DNA from: JAVBTT01 sp031550325
GTDB taxonomy: Bacteria; Bacillota; Clostridia; Oscillospirales; UBA929
Reading direction: 5' to 3'
Length of the DNA: 11,265 nucleotides
Assembly (NCBI GenBank): GCA_031550325.1
Contig: JAVBOR010000036.1
Coordinates: 1 to 11,265, forward strand
A model generated the notes under the pieces. That model searched no databases and was not told where the DNA came from. It saw only the letters and a program-made list of their open reading frames with translations. The translations under genes were made by a program, and so were the position numbers. Position 1 is the stretch's first letter. Each line of letters starts with the position of its first letter. Shown in pieces: positions 1 to 5,776 of this stretch.

Positions 1-75
1 GGCCATTTCCAGTACACTCAATCGCTGTCTGGCCACCTTTACGACTGGGTCTTTCGCTACAGTCTTTCCTGCCAT
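1..75 (-). CDS. IS481-like transposase, N-terminal 25 residues only
   Basis: The reading frame starts with ATG at 75 and runs off the window edge. An AGGAGA ribosome site at 84-89 lies 8 bases upstream. The start of the product reads MAGKTVAKDPVVKVARQRLS. The stretch VARQRLSVLEMA resembles the start of the N-terminal helix-turn-helix region in IS481-type DDE transposases, which then continue into a DNA-binding region and an integrase core. Only the beginning is visible, so catalytic residues and intactness cannot be judged. The family call rests on about 15 residues recalled from family members. Confidence 0.55.
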   Translation of the reverse strand, partial: MAGKTVAKDPVVKVARQRLSVLEMA

Positions 76-95
76 TTTTATCATCTCCTAACATC

Positions 96-124
96 AGTTT
101 ACTTTATTTGCCGATGTTAGACAA
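96..124 (-). promoter_or_regulatory. Candidate transposase promoter
   Basis: On the minus strand, TTGTCT (119-124) and TAAACT (96-101) are separated by 17 bases. Each matches the sigma-A consensus at four of six positions. It lies just upstream of the transposase ribosome site and inside the presumed element end. Confidence 0.35.
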
Positions 125-261
125 GTCTCTTAGTCATACAACTGACGTTAAACTCACAGGGATTGAGAAATCCTTCCAGATTTTGGGAAGAATTACCGGA
201 TAAAGGAAACAACACTTTTTGCGGGCGCGCGGCTTATTTTCCAGCCCCGCAGACTGAAGGC

Positions 262-290
262 TCGAAACGCGGGTGCTGTTGTGATATACT
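262..290 (+). promoter_or_regulatory. Candidate extended -10 promoter
   Basis: TCGAAA (262-267) and TATACT (285-290) are separated by 17 bases, and the -10 is preceded by TGA, an extended -10 arrangement. A transcript would start near 297 and run through the noncoding region toward the 7-codon ORF at 409 and galE. Its target is uncertain. Confidence 0.4.
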
Positions 291-408
291 GGGCACAATA
301 AAGACGGCCGCGGGAATCCGGGTGTTTTTGCGTGTGCGAACGCGCAGCCGGTCGGCTTTGGCTTTGGCGGGACTTTCTTTTCCATAATCAGAAAAAAAGG
401 GAGTCCAA

Positions 409-432
409 ATGTACGAAGAGGAGAAGTTTTAG
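409..432 (+). CDS. Possible 7-codon leader ORF (MYEEEKF)
   Basis: ATG at 409 is preceded by AAAGGGAG (396-403) at a 5-base spacing, and the frame closes at TAG 430-432 after seven codons. It lies downstream of the candidate promoter at 262-290 and about 200 bases before galE. It could be a translated leader peptide, or just the surviving start of a gene whose body was lost near the IS. Nothing but the ribosome site supports translation. Confidence 0.2.
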   Translation: MYEEEKF

Positions 433-638
433 CCGGTCACGTGAGGAAACGGCAAGCAAAAGCGAATGAAATGAGTCTAAATGCTCCGAGAAAAGTCTTA
501 ACTTCGCCTTGATTTGCTAATATGCGGTACAAAAACTAGTTTTGTTTCTACGATAACAGATAAATAAATATTTTTTCTTAGATTATTTACAAAAACACTT
601 CAATATGATACACTGCAAATATCGAAAGGATGAGTGCG

Positions 639-1643
639 TTGAGCATTTTGGTCACAGGGGGAACAGGATTTATTGGCAGCCATACCTGTATTGAGCTTTT
701 GCGGGCGGGGTATGAGATTGTCATCCTGGACAATTTGTGCAACAGCCGCGAGGATATGGTGAGGCGCATCGCCGAACTTGGCGGCGCTGAGTTCGCGTTT
801 TACAAGGAGGATATCCGTGACGGGGCAGCGCTTGACGCGCTGTTTGCCAAGAACGATATTGACGTTGTGCTGCATTTTGCCGGGTTCAAGGCTGTGGGGG
901 AGTCAGTGGAGCGCAGCGTTGCTTATTACGAAAATAATGTCGGGGGGACGCTGACACTGCTGATGGCCATGCAGAAGGCCGGCGTGCGCAGCATGGTGTT
1001 CTCGTCGTCCGCCACGGTGTACGGCGTACCGAAGAGCTTGCCGCTTGATGAGCTGGCCCCGGTGGATTTTGCCTCGCTGACCAACCCGTATGGCCGCTCA
1101 AAGGCCATGATTGAGCAGATTCTTACCGACGCCTGCCAATCCGATCCTTCCTTCAGCGCCTGCCTGCTTAGGTACTTTAATCCCGTTGGCGCGCATGAGA
1201 GCGGAAAAATCGGCGAGGCGCCCAACGGAATCCCCAACAACCTTATGCCGAGGATGCTCAAGGTCGCGGCGGGGGAGTGGCCGGCCCTGACAGTGTACGG
1301 CAATGACTTTCCCACGCGGGACGGCACCGGTGTGCGCGACTACATTCACGTTTGTGATCTCGCGACCGGGCATTGCCGTGCGCTGGAATATATAAAGGGC
1401 AAGGCCGGGTGCCAGGTGTTTAACCTGGGCACCGGTGTTGGCTATAGTGTGTTAGAGATGGCGGGCGCGCTGGAAAAAGTGAGCGGGCGCGCGGTGCCGG
1501 TCAGCATTGTTGCGCGAAGGGCGGGGGATGTGGCCGAGGTATACTCCGATCCAACCCGGGCGGAGCGCGAACTCGGCTGGAAAGCCGAGCTTGGCCTTGA
1601 GCGCATGTGCGCTGACAGCTGGCGGTGGTACCGCCAAGCGTGA
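639..1643 (+). CDS. galE: UDP-glucose 4-epimerase
   Basis: Interconverts UDP-glucose and UDP-galactose with bound NAD, supplying UDP-galactose for polysaccharides and serving galactose use (cytosolic; Leloir pathway). The product shows the Rossmann signature VTGGTGFIGSH near the start, the serine in SSSATVYG, and the YGRSK catalytic Tyr-x-x-x-Lys near residues 151-155. The C-terminal GVRDYIHVCDLA and FNLGTGVGYSV motifs are also typical. At 334 residues it has the usual length. I chose the TTG start at 639: GAAAGGA (624-630) lies 8 bases before it, whereas the ATG at 630 overlaps that ribosome site and would leave no spacing. The next gene follows after 44 bases on the same strand and may be cotranscribed. 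Confidence 0.95.
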   Translation: MSILVTGGTGFIGSHTCIELLRAGYEIVILDNLCNSREDMVRRIAELGGAEFAFYKEDIRDGAALDALFAKNDIDVVLHFAGFKAVGESVERSVAYYENNVGGTLTLLMAMQKAGVRSMVFSSSATVYGVPKSLPLDELAPVDFASLTNPYGRSKAMIEQILTDACQSDPSFSACLLRYFNPVGAHESGKIGEAPNGIPNNLMPRMLKVAAGEWPALTVYGNDFPTRDGTGVRDYIHVCDLATGHCRALEYIKGKAGCQVFNLGTGVGYSVLEMAGALEKVSGRAVPVSIVARRAGDVAEVYSDPTRAERELGWKAELGLERMCADSWRWYRQA

Positions 1644-1650
1644 GGGAAGC

Positions 1651-1667
1651 TTCATCGACGCGATGAA
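1651..1667. repeat. Small inverted repeat after galE
   Basis: TTCATCG and CGATGAA flank a 3-base centre (ACG) in the 44-base gap after galE. No T-tract follows, so it is not a convincing terminator. It could be a weak RNA hairpin or a protein site. Confidence 0.3.
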
Positions 1668-1687
1668 ATACGTTTGGGAGTGAGTTT

Positions 1688-2842
1688 ATGCGAATCCTGC
1701 GAATCGTTCCATTGTTCAAGCGTAACGGGGACATTGACGTCTTTGTGCCTCAGCTGCAGGGGTTCTCGGCTGAAGAGGAGCTGGAGCTGCTTGCGCGCGT
1801 CGACCGCGCTGTTCCGCAAAAAAAATGGGCGTTTGTTCAGCACTCCATTCCGCCGGGGTACAGCGGCGTCATGGTGACACAGAACAGTGCCCCGGAGCGC
1901 ATCGCGGCGCTGCGTGAAGCGCAGATTGACATTATCGGGTACGAACTGGAAGTACGCATGGGCGTCAAGGAGCTTTTAGAGCTCTGCAACGCGGTGGCCG
2001 TCGACATCCACTATGAGCAGTATGAACAGATCATTTCCCTCATGCAGGCGTTTGGCGACAAGCGCACGAAAAAGATTGCCCTGGCGGTTGGAGAGTACGC
2101 GGAGTTTGAGCTGGGCAAGAAAAATGGCTTTGACTATTTCTCCGGAGACTTTTACACAAAAGTCGTTCTGAGCGACGGGCAGGCCAAGGCAAAGCTCGAC
2201 CCGATCAAGGCCAACAAGCTGGCCATCCTAGGCGAGGTTTCGACGTGGAGCTCCGGGACCGTCAACAAAAGCATGGATCAGATCGCGCAGATCATCCAGC
2301 GCGATGTGTTCTTGACGATGTCCCTGATCAAGATGGCCAACTCCGCGTTCTTTGGTTCGCGCGGCAAAGTGACCCAGCTCAAGGACGCCCTGGTGCGCAT
2401 CGGCATGGATAACATCTCCCAGTGGTCGATCGCCATTTTGTCCACGGCGGCAACCCAGGAAAAGACGCCGGTGATCGCCCGCGTGGCGCTGCTTCGCGCC
2501 AAGTTTATGGAAAATCTTGCCATCTGGAGCGGCGGAAACCGCTGGGAGGCGTTTTTTACGGGGCTCTCGTCTGTGGCCGATGTGCTGCTGGGAACCACCA
2601 AGGAAGAGGCGCTGAAGGAAATGCGCGCCCCGGAGTGCGTTGGGGAATATCTGCGCTATGAGGGTGACATCGGCTGGCTGCTGGCCCTGACAGAGAGCTA
2701 CATAGGCGGGGATATCGCCGGGCTTACAAAGCTCTTGGAGCAGCGCCCCAACAATACGATTGCCGACCGGATGTATGTCGCTTGCATGGACGCCGAACTG
2801 TGGGTGACCGACATTTTATCCACAGTGGAAGTCGAAACATAA
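1688..2842 (+). CDS. EAL/HDOD-type signalling protein (YuxH family), degenerate EAL
   Basis: Length is 384 residues, with ATG at 1688 and GGGAG at 1676-1680, 7 bases upstream. The first ~180 residues correspond to an EAL-like fold, but no E-x-L catalytic signature or metal-binding residues are visible; the fragment GFDYFSGDFYTKV is the recognisable end of that domain. From about residue 185 onward there is an HDOD domain, with SLIKMANSAFFGSRGKV and the following DALVRIGMDNISQW as the clearest motif. Proteins of this architecture are regulators related to cyclic-di-GMP signalling. With a degenerate EAL this one probably binds a partner or ligand rather than hydrolysing cyclic-di-GMP. The target is unknown. 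It lies downstream of galE on the same strand. Confidence 0.85.
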   Translation: MRILRIVPLFKRNGDIDVFVPQLQGFSAEEELELLARVDRAVPQKKWAFVQHSIPPGYSGVMVTQNSAPERIAALREAQIDIIGYELEVRMGVKELLELCNAVAVDIHYEQYEQIISLMQAFGDKRTKKIALAVGEYAEFELGKKNGFDYFSGDFYTKVVLSDGQAKAKLDPIKANKLAILGEVSTWSSGTVNKSMDQIAQIIQRDVFLTMSLIKMANSAFFGSRGKVTQLKDALVRIGMDNISQWSIAILSTAATQEKTPVIARVALLRAKFMENLAIWSGGNRWEAFFTGLSSVADVLLGTTKEEALKEMRAPECVGEYLRYEGDIGWLLALTESYIGGDIAGLTKLLEQRPNNTIADRMYVACMDAELWVTDILSTVEVET

Positions 2843-2857
2843 TGATTTTTTTGATCG

Positions 2858-2901
2858 AGTATAAAATTTCTCTTGACAAATGCGCGCCGGGCAGCTACCA
2901 T
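2858..2901 (+). promoter_or_regulatory. Rubredoxin promoter with putative PerR half-site
   Basis: A consensus -35 TTGACA (2873-2878) is followed after 17 bases by TACCAT (2896-2901). Just upstream, AGTATAAAATTT (2858-2869) repeats the AGTATAAA half-site seen in the perR promoter at 3964-3971. This suggests, but does not prove, shared control by PerR. A transcript would start near 2908 and carry about 95 bases of GC-rich leader before rubredoxin. Confidence 0.6.
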
Positions 2902-3002
2902 AGTACCATGCACCGCTCCTGCAAGGGCGCCGCGAGGCTGCGCCGGGGCATGTCGGCGGGCAGGGATCCGAGCACAATTTGTTGAGATAAGGGGCTAGAT
3001 TT

Positions 3003-3158
3003 ATGAAGTATCAATGCGGCGCTTGCGGCTGGATCTATGACGAGGCGGAAGGGCATCCGGACAGCGGAATCGCGCCGGGAACCCCTTGGGAAGATGTGCC
3101 TGAAGATTTTGTCTGCCCGATGTGTGGCGTGGGAAAGGACATGTTTGCCGAGGTGTAA
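3003..3158 (+). CDS. Rubredoxin
   Basis: A small cytosolic iron-sulfur electron carrier of 51 residues, the usual size for the family. A single iron is held by four cysteines, seen here as C5-x-x-C8 (CGAC) and C38-x-x-C41 (CPMC). The family-typical YDEAEGHPDSGIAPGTPWE stretch and EDFVCP lie between and around them. AAGGGG (2989-2994) is 8 bases before the ATG. In anaerobes rubredoxin delivers electrons to rubrerythrin, flavodiiron proteins and superoxide reductase, so it belongs to oxygen and peroxide defence. That fits the PerR-type repressor encoded convergently just downstream. It has its own promoter. Confidence 0.97.
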   Translation: MKYQCGACGWIYDEAEGHPDSGIAPGTPWEDVPEDFVCPMCGVGKDMFAEV

Positions 3159-3224
3159 GCTGTCAAAGATCCTTTAGCCTTGTCTAAAAAACGATAATCA
3201 ATGATCGGCTCTGTAGAGCCTTAC

Positions 3225-3273
3225 ACAGCCTGAGGGCGTTCCCGGATTTACTCCGGGAACGCCCTCAGGCTGT
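3225..3273. repeat. Perfect 22-bp inverted repeat (module B0)
   Basis: Arms 3225-3246 and 3252-3273 are exact reverse complements around a 5-base loop TTTAC. Compared with the other B modules, whose loop is GTGAA, this one reads in the inverted orientation. The right arm ends in CAGGCTGT, a sequence also found after module B3 at 11121. No T-tract follows it on the plus strand. Confidence 0.9.
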
Positions 3274-3297
3274 CAAAGAACCCTTGGTTCTTTGACA
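3271..3297. repeat. 12-bp inverted repeat (module C1)
   Basis: TGTCAAAGAACC (3271-3282) and GGTTCTTTGACA (3286-3297) pair perfectly around CTT. It overlaps the last three bases of B0, so the two hairpins are mutually exclusive at that edge. Confidence 0.9.
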
Positions 3298-3313
3298 AAG
3301 CGGGGACAGGATC

Positions 3314-3331
3314 GCCTCTTTGTGAAGACGC
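3314..3331. repeat. Module A1 (GCCTCTT-TGTG-AAGACGC)
   Basis: An 18-base hairpin with 7-base arms, one C/C mismatch and a TGTG loop. It is the first of three copies in the window; the others are at 11062-11079 and 11168-11185. Confidence 0.8.
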
Positions 3332-3338
3332 GCAAAGA

Positions 3339-3371
3339 AACGCTTTTCCGGAGTGAATCCGAGAAAGCGTT
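3339..3371. repeat. Module B1 hairpin with GTGAA loop
   Basis: Arms 3339-3352 and 3358-3371 pair except for one wobble and one mismatch, around loop GTGAA. The core CCGGAGTGAATCCG is shared with B2 and B4, while the outer arm AACGCTTT is specific to this copy. Confidence 0.8.
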
Positions 3372-3403
3372 GTGGTTCTGTCTTTATCGGTTATCAGTGG
3401 GGC

Positions 3404-3444
3404 AAGAAAAATGCGTTCCCGGAGTGAATCCGTGAACGCATTTT
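3404..3444 (-). terminator. Module B2 hairpin, likely perR terminator
   Basis: Arms 3408-3423 and 3429-3444 form a 16-bp stem with one mismatch around GTGAA. Read on the minus strand, the stem is followed by CATTTTTCTTG, a T-tract right after the arm. It lies 23 bases beyond the perR stop codon, so it fits an intrinsic terminator. On the plus strand four T's also follow within the arm, so it may work weakly both ways. Confidence 0.65.
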
Positions 3445-3466
3445 GGGCTAATACAGAAGGCTCAAA

Positions 3467-3892
3467 TTATGGGCTTACCTCTGTTCGCGCGCCGCAGTCG
3501 GGGCAGACGCCGCGATAAAACACGTCGCGCTGATTGATCCGGAAGCCTTCGAGCATGTCGGCTGAAAAAGTGTCTTGCGGCATGTCGAAGTCAAAAACAT
3601 TGCCGCAGACCATGCATTTAAAATGACCGTGATCATGTAAAACGCAGTCGTATCTTGTCTCTATGGGCTCAATGCAGACATCGCGCAAAAACCCCTTGGC
3701 CTGCAAGACCCTCAGGGTGTTGTACACGGTCATTTTGGACAGGGAGGGGAGCATGGGTCGCAGATCAATATAGATTTGATCTGCCGTGGGGTGATTGCGA
3801 TGATTGCGCATATATTCCAAAATACGGCAACGGTGAACAGAGGCGCTCAGGCCGGCCTGCCTGAGTTCCAGAACGACATCCTGCTGGGCCAT
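3467..3892 (-). CDS. perR: Fur-family peroxide-responsive repressor, PerR type
   Basis: A 141-residue winged-helix repressor. Known B. subtilis PerR ligands all have counterparts: regulatory-site His34, Asp82, His88, His90 and Asp101, the last being Asp rather than Glu, as in peroxide sensors. The structural zinc cysteines C93-x-x-C96 and C130-x-x-C133 are also present. The DNA-recognition part is HPTADQIY followed by MTVYNTLRVL. I chose ATG 3892 because GAAGGG (3901-3906) lies 8 bases upstream; the GTG at 3898 would be only 2 bases away. By family knowledge it represses oxidative-stress genes until iron-catalysed oxidation of the metal-site histidines. Rubredoxin lies immediately beyond its 3' end. 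Assignment to PerR rather than Fur or Zur rests on the ligand set. Confidence 0.9.
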   Translation of the reverse strand: MAQQDVVLELRQAGLSASVHRCRILEYMRNHRNHPTADQIYIDLRPMLPSLSKMTVYNTLRVLQAKGFLRDVCIEPIETRYDCVLHDHGHFKCMVCGNVFDFDMPQDTFSADMLEGFRINQRDVFYRGVCPDCGARTEVSP

Positions 3893-3963
3893 GAACACAA
3901 CCCTTCTCTCCCTGCTGATGATAAAGCCATTTTGCGGCGCAAATGTTTTTACAGCATAACTTT

Positions 3964-3992
3964 AGTATAAACATAAATTTATAGTTTGTCAA
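3964..3992 (-). promoter_or_regulatory. perR promoter with overlapping palindromic operator
   Basis: On the minus strand, TTGACA (3987-3992), a 17-base spacer and TATACT (3964-3969) form a near-consensus sigma-A promoter starting 5 bases after the upstream regulator gene stops. The segment 3964-3985 is an imperfect palindrome (AGTATAAA ... TTTATAGT, 8 of 11 base pairs), AT-rich like PerR/Fur boxes and lying across the -10 and spacer. This fits autorepression. A further palindrome, TTTGCG-G-CGCAAA (3931-3943), lies in the leader. Confidence 0.75.
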
Positions 3993-3996
3993 TATT

Positions 3997-4395
3997 TTAT
4001 GAAGACTCCGCTTGACCCTTGACAAACGCCTTGGTAAAGGCGACAATCTTCTCAAACGTGTCGTCGCTGATCAAATGCTCGATCTTGCAGGCCTCTTCCT
4101 CAGCGGTGACCGGATCGACGCAAAGCACTTTACTCAAAAGCGTCAGCACCGCGTTGTGTTTTTGCCGGACGAGAGCCGCGGCGGTCAGGCCTTCGGGCGT
4201 CAGGCAGACGTGGCCGTAATGCTCCTGCGTCACGAGGGCCTGATCCTTTAAGACATGGACAGCCAGATGGACGCTGGACTTCGCGATACCCAGCGAGGCG
4301 GCAATATCGGTGACCCTCACGCCTTCACCCTGTTGAGAGAGGTCATAAATCGTCTCTAAATAGTCCTCCTGTGATGGGGTGAATCGGCTGGCCAT
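3997..4395 (-). CDS. DtxR/MntR-family metal-dependent regulator
   Basis: A 132-residue cytosolic repressor-type protein. The N-terminal winged helix (about 8-70) contains VRVTDIAASLGIAKSSV; the dimerisation and metal region follows (about 72-125). Aligned to B. subtilis MntR, the ligands are Asp11, Glu14, His80, Glu106 and His107. The MntR Glu99 position is Cys103, as in DtxR/IdeR (ACKIEH motif), so the site mixes manganese-type and iron-type features. There is no SH3-like C-terminal domain, as in MntR. The ATG at 4395 has AGGAGG (4403-4408) 7 bases upstream. Both start and ribosome site lie inside the end of ackA, so translational coupling is likely. The metal (Mn, Fe) and targets are not settled by sequence. 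Confidence 0.88.
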   Translation of the reverse strand: MASRFTPSQEDYLETIYDLSQQGEGVRVTDIAASLGIAKSSVHLAVHVLKDQALVTQEHYGHVCLTPEGLTAAALVRQKHNAVLTLLSKVLCVDPVTAEEEACKIEHLISDDTFEKIVAFTKAFVKGQAESS

Positions 4396-5620
4396 CGAGT
4401 TGCCTCCTTTCCGAAAAGGCATCTTTTATCCTTGCGGTGACAATCACCTCTGTGTCGCGCGCGATGACCAGCTCTTCATTGGTAGGAACCACCATGAGTT
4501 TTCCCCGGGAAAACTTGGCGGAGATAAAGGCCTCGCATCGAACGTTGTTTTTAGAAGGATCAAAGTCAAAGCCCATAAAGCCGAGATCACGGCAAATCCA
4601 TTCGCGCATTTCACAGTTGTTTTCTCCGATGCCGGCTGTAAACACAATGGCGTCGCAGCCGCCCATAATGGCGGCGTATCCGCCGATGGTCTTGCGCACT
4701 GAGTGCGCAAACACCTCAAGGGCTGCCCGTGCGCGCTCGTTGCCCTGCTCGGCGGCGTCGTGCAGGTCACGGAAGTCCGAGGAAACGCCCGAAATGCCGA
4801 GCACGCCCGACTTCTTGTTCAGCACGCTCAGCATGTCGGAAATGGAAATGCCCTCGTGCTGCATCACAAACTCCAGAATTGTGGGGTCGATGTTGCCGGA
4901 GCGGGTGCCCATGGGTACGCCCTCCAGCGGTGTAAAGCCCATGCTGGTGTCAAAGGACTGGCCCATGTTCATGGCCGTGACTGAGGTTCCGTTGCCCATG
5001 TGGCAGACAATCAGCTTCAGGCTGTCAAGCGGCTTTCCCAAAAGCTCGGCAGCGCGCTGGGATACAAAGCGCACCGAGGTGCCGTGAAAGCCGTAGCGGC
5101 GAATCTTGTACTTTTCGTAATATTCGTAGGGCAGCGCGTAGAGATAGGCTTTCTTGGGGATGCTCTGGTGAACGGCGGTGTCGAACACCGCAACCTGGGG
5201 AATGTCGCCCATGACGGCCTGACAGGCTTTGATCCCCACGAGGTTAGGGGGGTTGTGGAGCGGCGCGAGAGGAACGCATTGTTCAATGGCCTTCAACACG
5301 GTCTCGTCAATGAACACGCTGTGACTAAAGAACTCGCCGCCGTGAACGACGCGGTGGCCGACGGCGTTGATCTCCTGCATGCTGTTCAGTACACCCGTTT
5401 CCCGTCCGATCAGCAGTTCGGTGACGACACGAATGGCGCTGGCGTGGTCAGCCATCAGGATGTCTTTGATATACTCCTCACGGCCTGAGGCGGTGTGCTT
5501 GATTCGTCCGTCAATACCAATGCGCTCGCAAAGGCCTTTTGCCAAAACTTCGCGCGTTTGCATGTTGAACAGCTGATACTTCAGGGAAGAGCTGCCCGCG
5601 TTGATGACCAGAATATTCAT
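4343..5620 (-). CDS. ackA: Acetate kinase with C-terminal extension
   Basis: Catalyses acetyl phosphate + ADP to acetate + ATP, the substrate-level ATP step of acetogenic fermentation. The ASKHA-fold signature INAGSSSLKYQLF starts at residue 6. Residues matching the well-studied Methanosarcina enzyme are Asn7, Arg90, Asp147, His179, Arg240 and Glu383; RYGFHGTS and GIGENN are also clear. ATG 5620 has GGAGG (5627-5631) 6 bases upstream. The product is 425 residues, about 25 longer than usual. After NEELVIARDT it continues with a charged tail that overlaps the start of the DtxR-like gene by 53 bp. No pta gene is present in the window. The gene is expressed from the promoter at 5701-5729, and read-through into the regulator is expected. 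Confidence 0.97.
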   Translation of the reverse strand: MNILVINAGSSSLKYQLFNMQTREVLAKGLCERIGIDGRIKHTASGREEYIKDILMADHASAIRVVTELLIGRETGVLNSMQEINAVGHRVVHGGEFFSHSVFIDETVLKAIEQCVPLAPLHNPPNLVGIKACQAVMGDIPQVAVFDTAVHQSIPKKAYLYALPYEYYEKYKIRRYGFHGTSVRFVSQRAAELLGKPLDSLKLIVCHMGNGTSVTAMNMGQSFDTSMGFTPLEGVPMGTRSGNIDPTILEFVMQHEGISISDMLSVLNKKSGVLGISGVSSDFRDLHDAAEQGNERARAALEVFAHSVRKTIGGYAAIMGGCDAIVFTAGIGENNCEMREWICRDLGFMGFDFDPSKNNVRCEAFISAKFSRGKLMVVPTNEELVIARDTEVIVTARIKDAFSERRQLDGQPIHPITGGLFRDDL

Positions 5621-5676
5621 GGTATGCCTCCAGCTTTTGTTTTGGGACAGCCAAGCCGTCAAAGCGCAACGTACGG

Positions 5677-5705
5677 TTGACGAATTGACGCCAGACAACT
5701 ATTAT
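5677..5705 (+). promoter_or_regulatory. tmcAL promoter sharing its -10 with ackA
   Basis: TTGACG (5677-5682), 17 bases and TATTAT (5700-5705) match the sigma-A consensus at five of six positions in each box. The transcript would start near 5712 and reach the tmcAL start at 5777. Its -10 covers the same bases as the ackA -10 on the other strand. Confidence 0.7.
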
Positions 5706-5729
5706 ATAAGAGGTTATCGCAATCTTCAA
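5701..5729 (-). promoter_or_regulatory. ackA promoter
   Basis: On the minus strand, TTGAAG (5724-5729), 17 bases and TATAAT (5701-5706, perfect -10). The transcript would start near 5694, giving a leader of about 75 bases. The -10 overlaps the opposite-strand -10 of tmcAL. Confidence 0.8.
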
Positions 5730-5776
5730 CTATTTCTTTACAAATCTGTCAAATGAATTTGAAAAAGGTGGAACCA

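Larger units (their letters stand above)
1..140 (-). mobile_element. End of an IS481-like insertion sequence (partial)
   Basis: The window opens inside a minus-strand transposase gene. Upstream of its start codon lies a short AT-rich leader with an 8-bp inverted repeat at 88-95 and 113-120. On the minus strand the sequence from 140 begins TGTATGACTAAGAG. IS481-family ends often begin with TGT, so position 140 is a plausible outer end. The other end and any target duplication are outside the window. The boundary is inferred, not proven. Confidence 0.5.
141..623. other. Noncoding region between the IS end and galE
   Basis: I recognise no protein-coding gene here on either strand; the open frames give low-complexity, arginine-rich products without family features. 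The first part (about 215-370) is GC-rich, with a bulged hairpin at 220-251. The part from about 480 to 620 is AT-rich and leads into galE, with a possible -10 TATGAT at 604-609 but no convincing -35 at the right distance. No riboswitch, T-box or tRNA could be recognised by eye. The IS next door suggests it may be the remnant of a disrupted locus. Confidence 0.5.
3161..3444. repeat. Composite hairpin-repeat cluster, copy 1
   Basis: The ~300 bases between rubredoxin and perR, which converge here, hold no gene but a chain of hairpins. They run in this order: a decayed piece TGTCAAAGATCCTT at 3161; a small stem 3207-3220; module B0 (3225-3273); module C1 (3271-3297); the linker AAGCGGGGACAGGAT; module A1 (3314-3331); the linker GCAAAGA; module B1 (3339-3371); and module B2 (3408-3444). 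The order B, CAGGCTG, C, CGGG-type linker, A, GCA, B recurs at 11062-11225. I do not recognise the element. It could be a REP/MITE-like repeat, a bidirectional terminator array or a structured RNA. Confidence 0.85.

Noticed and set aside
220..251. Hairpin as a terminator or riboswitch
   Set aside because: The stem is bulged, no T-tract follows on either strand, and no known riboswitch core sequence could be matched.
306..325. GGAATCCGGG in the region before galE as a decayed repeat module B
   Set aside because: Only about ten bases match the core and there is no pairing arm, so chance similarity is as likely.
1621..1635. GGTGGTACCGC, like the T-box antiterminator sequence
   Set aside because: It lies within the last codons of galE (WRWYRQ), has no specifier stem or terminator around it, and no tRNA-ligase or amino-acid gene follows.
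2908..2985. 25-codon ORF (MHRSCKGAARL...) in the rubredoxin leader
   Set aside because: The ATG falls at the predicted transcription start with no ribosome site, the composition is simply that of GC-rich sequence, and nothing is recognisable.
3161..3444. Possible CRISPR array or tRNA cluster
   Set aside because: Hairpins are of different types and lengths with no regular repeat-spacer pattern, and no tRNA ends or anticodon stems can be drawn.
4437..5488. Long open frames on the plus strand antisense to ackA
   Set aside because: These are shadows of the GC-rich ackA codons; no ribosome sites or protein motifs are seen.
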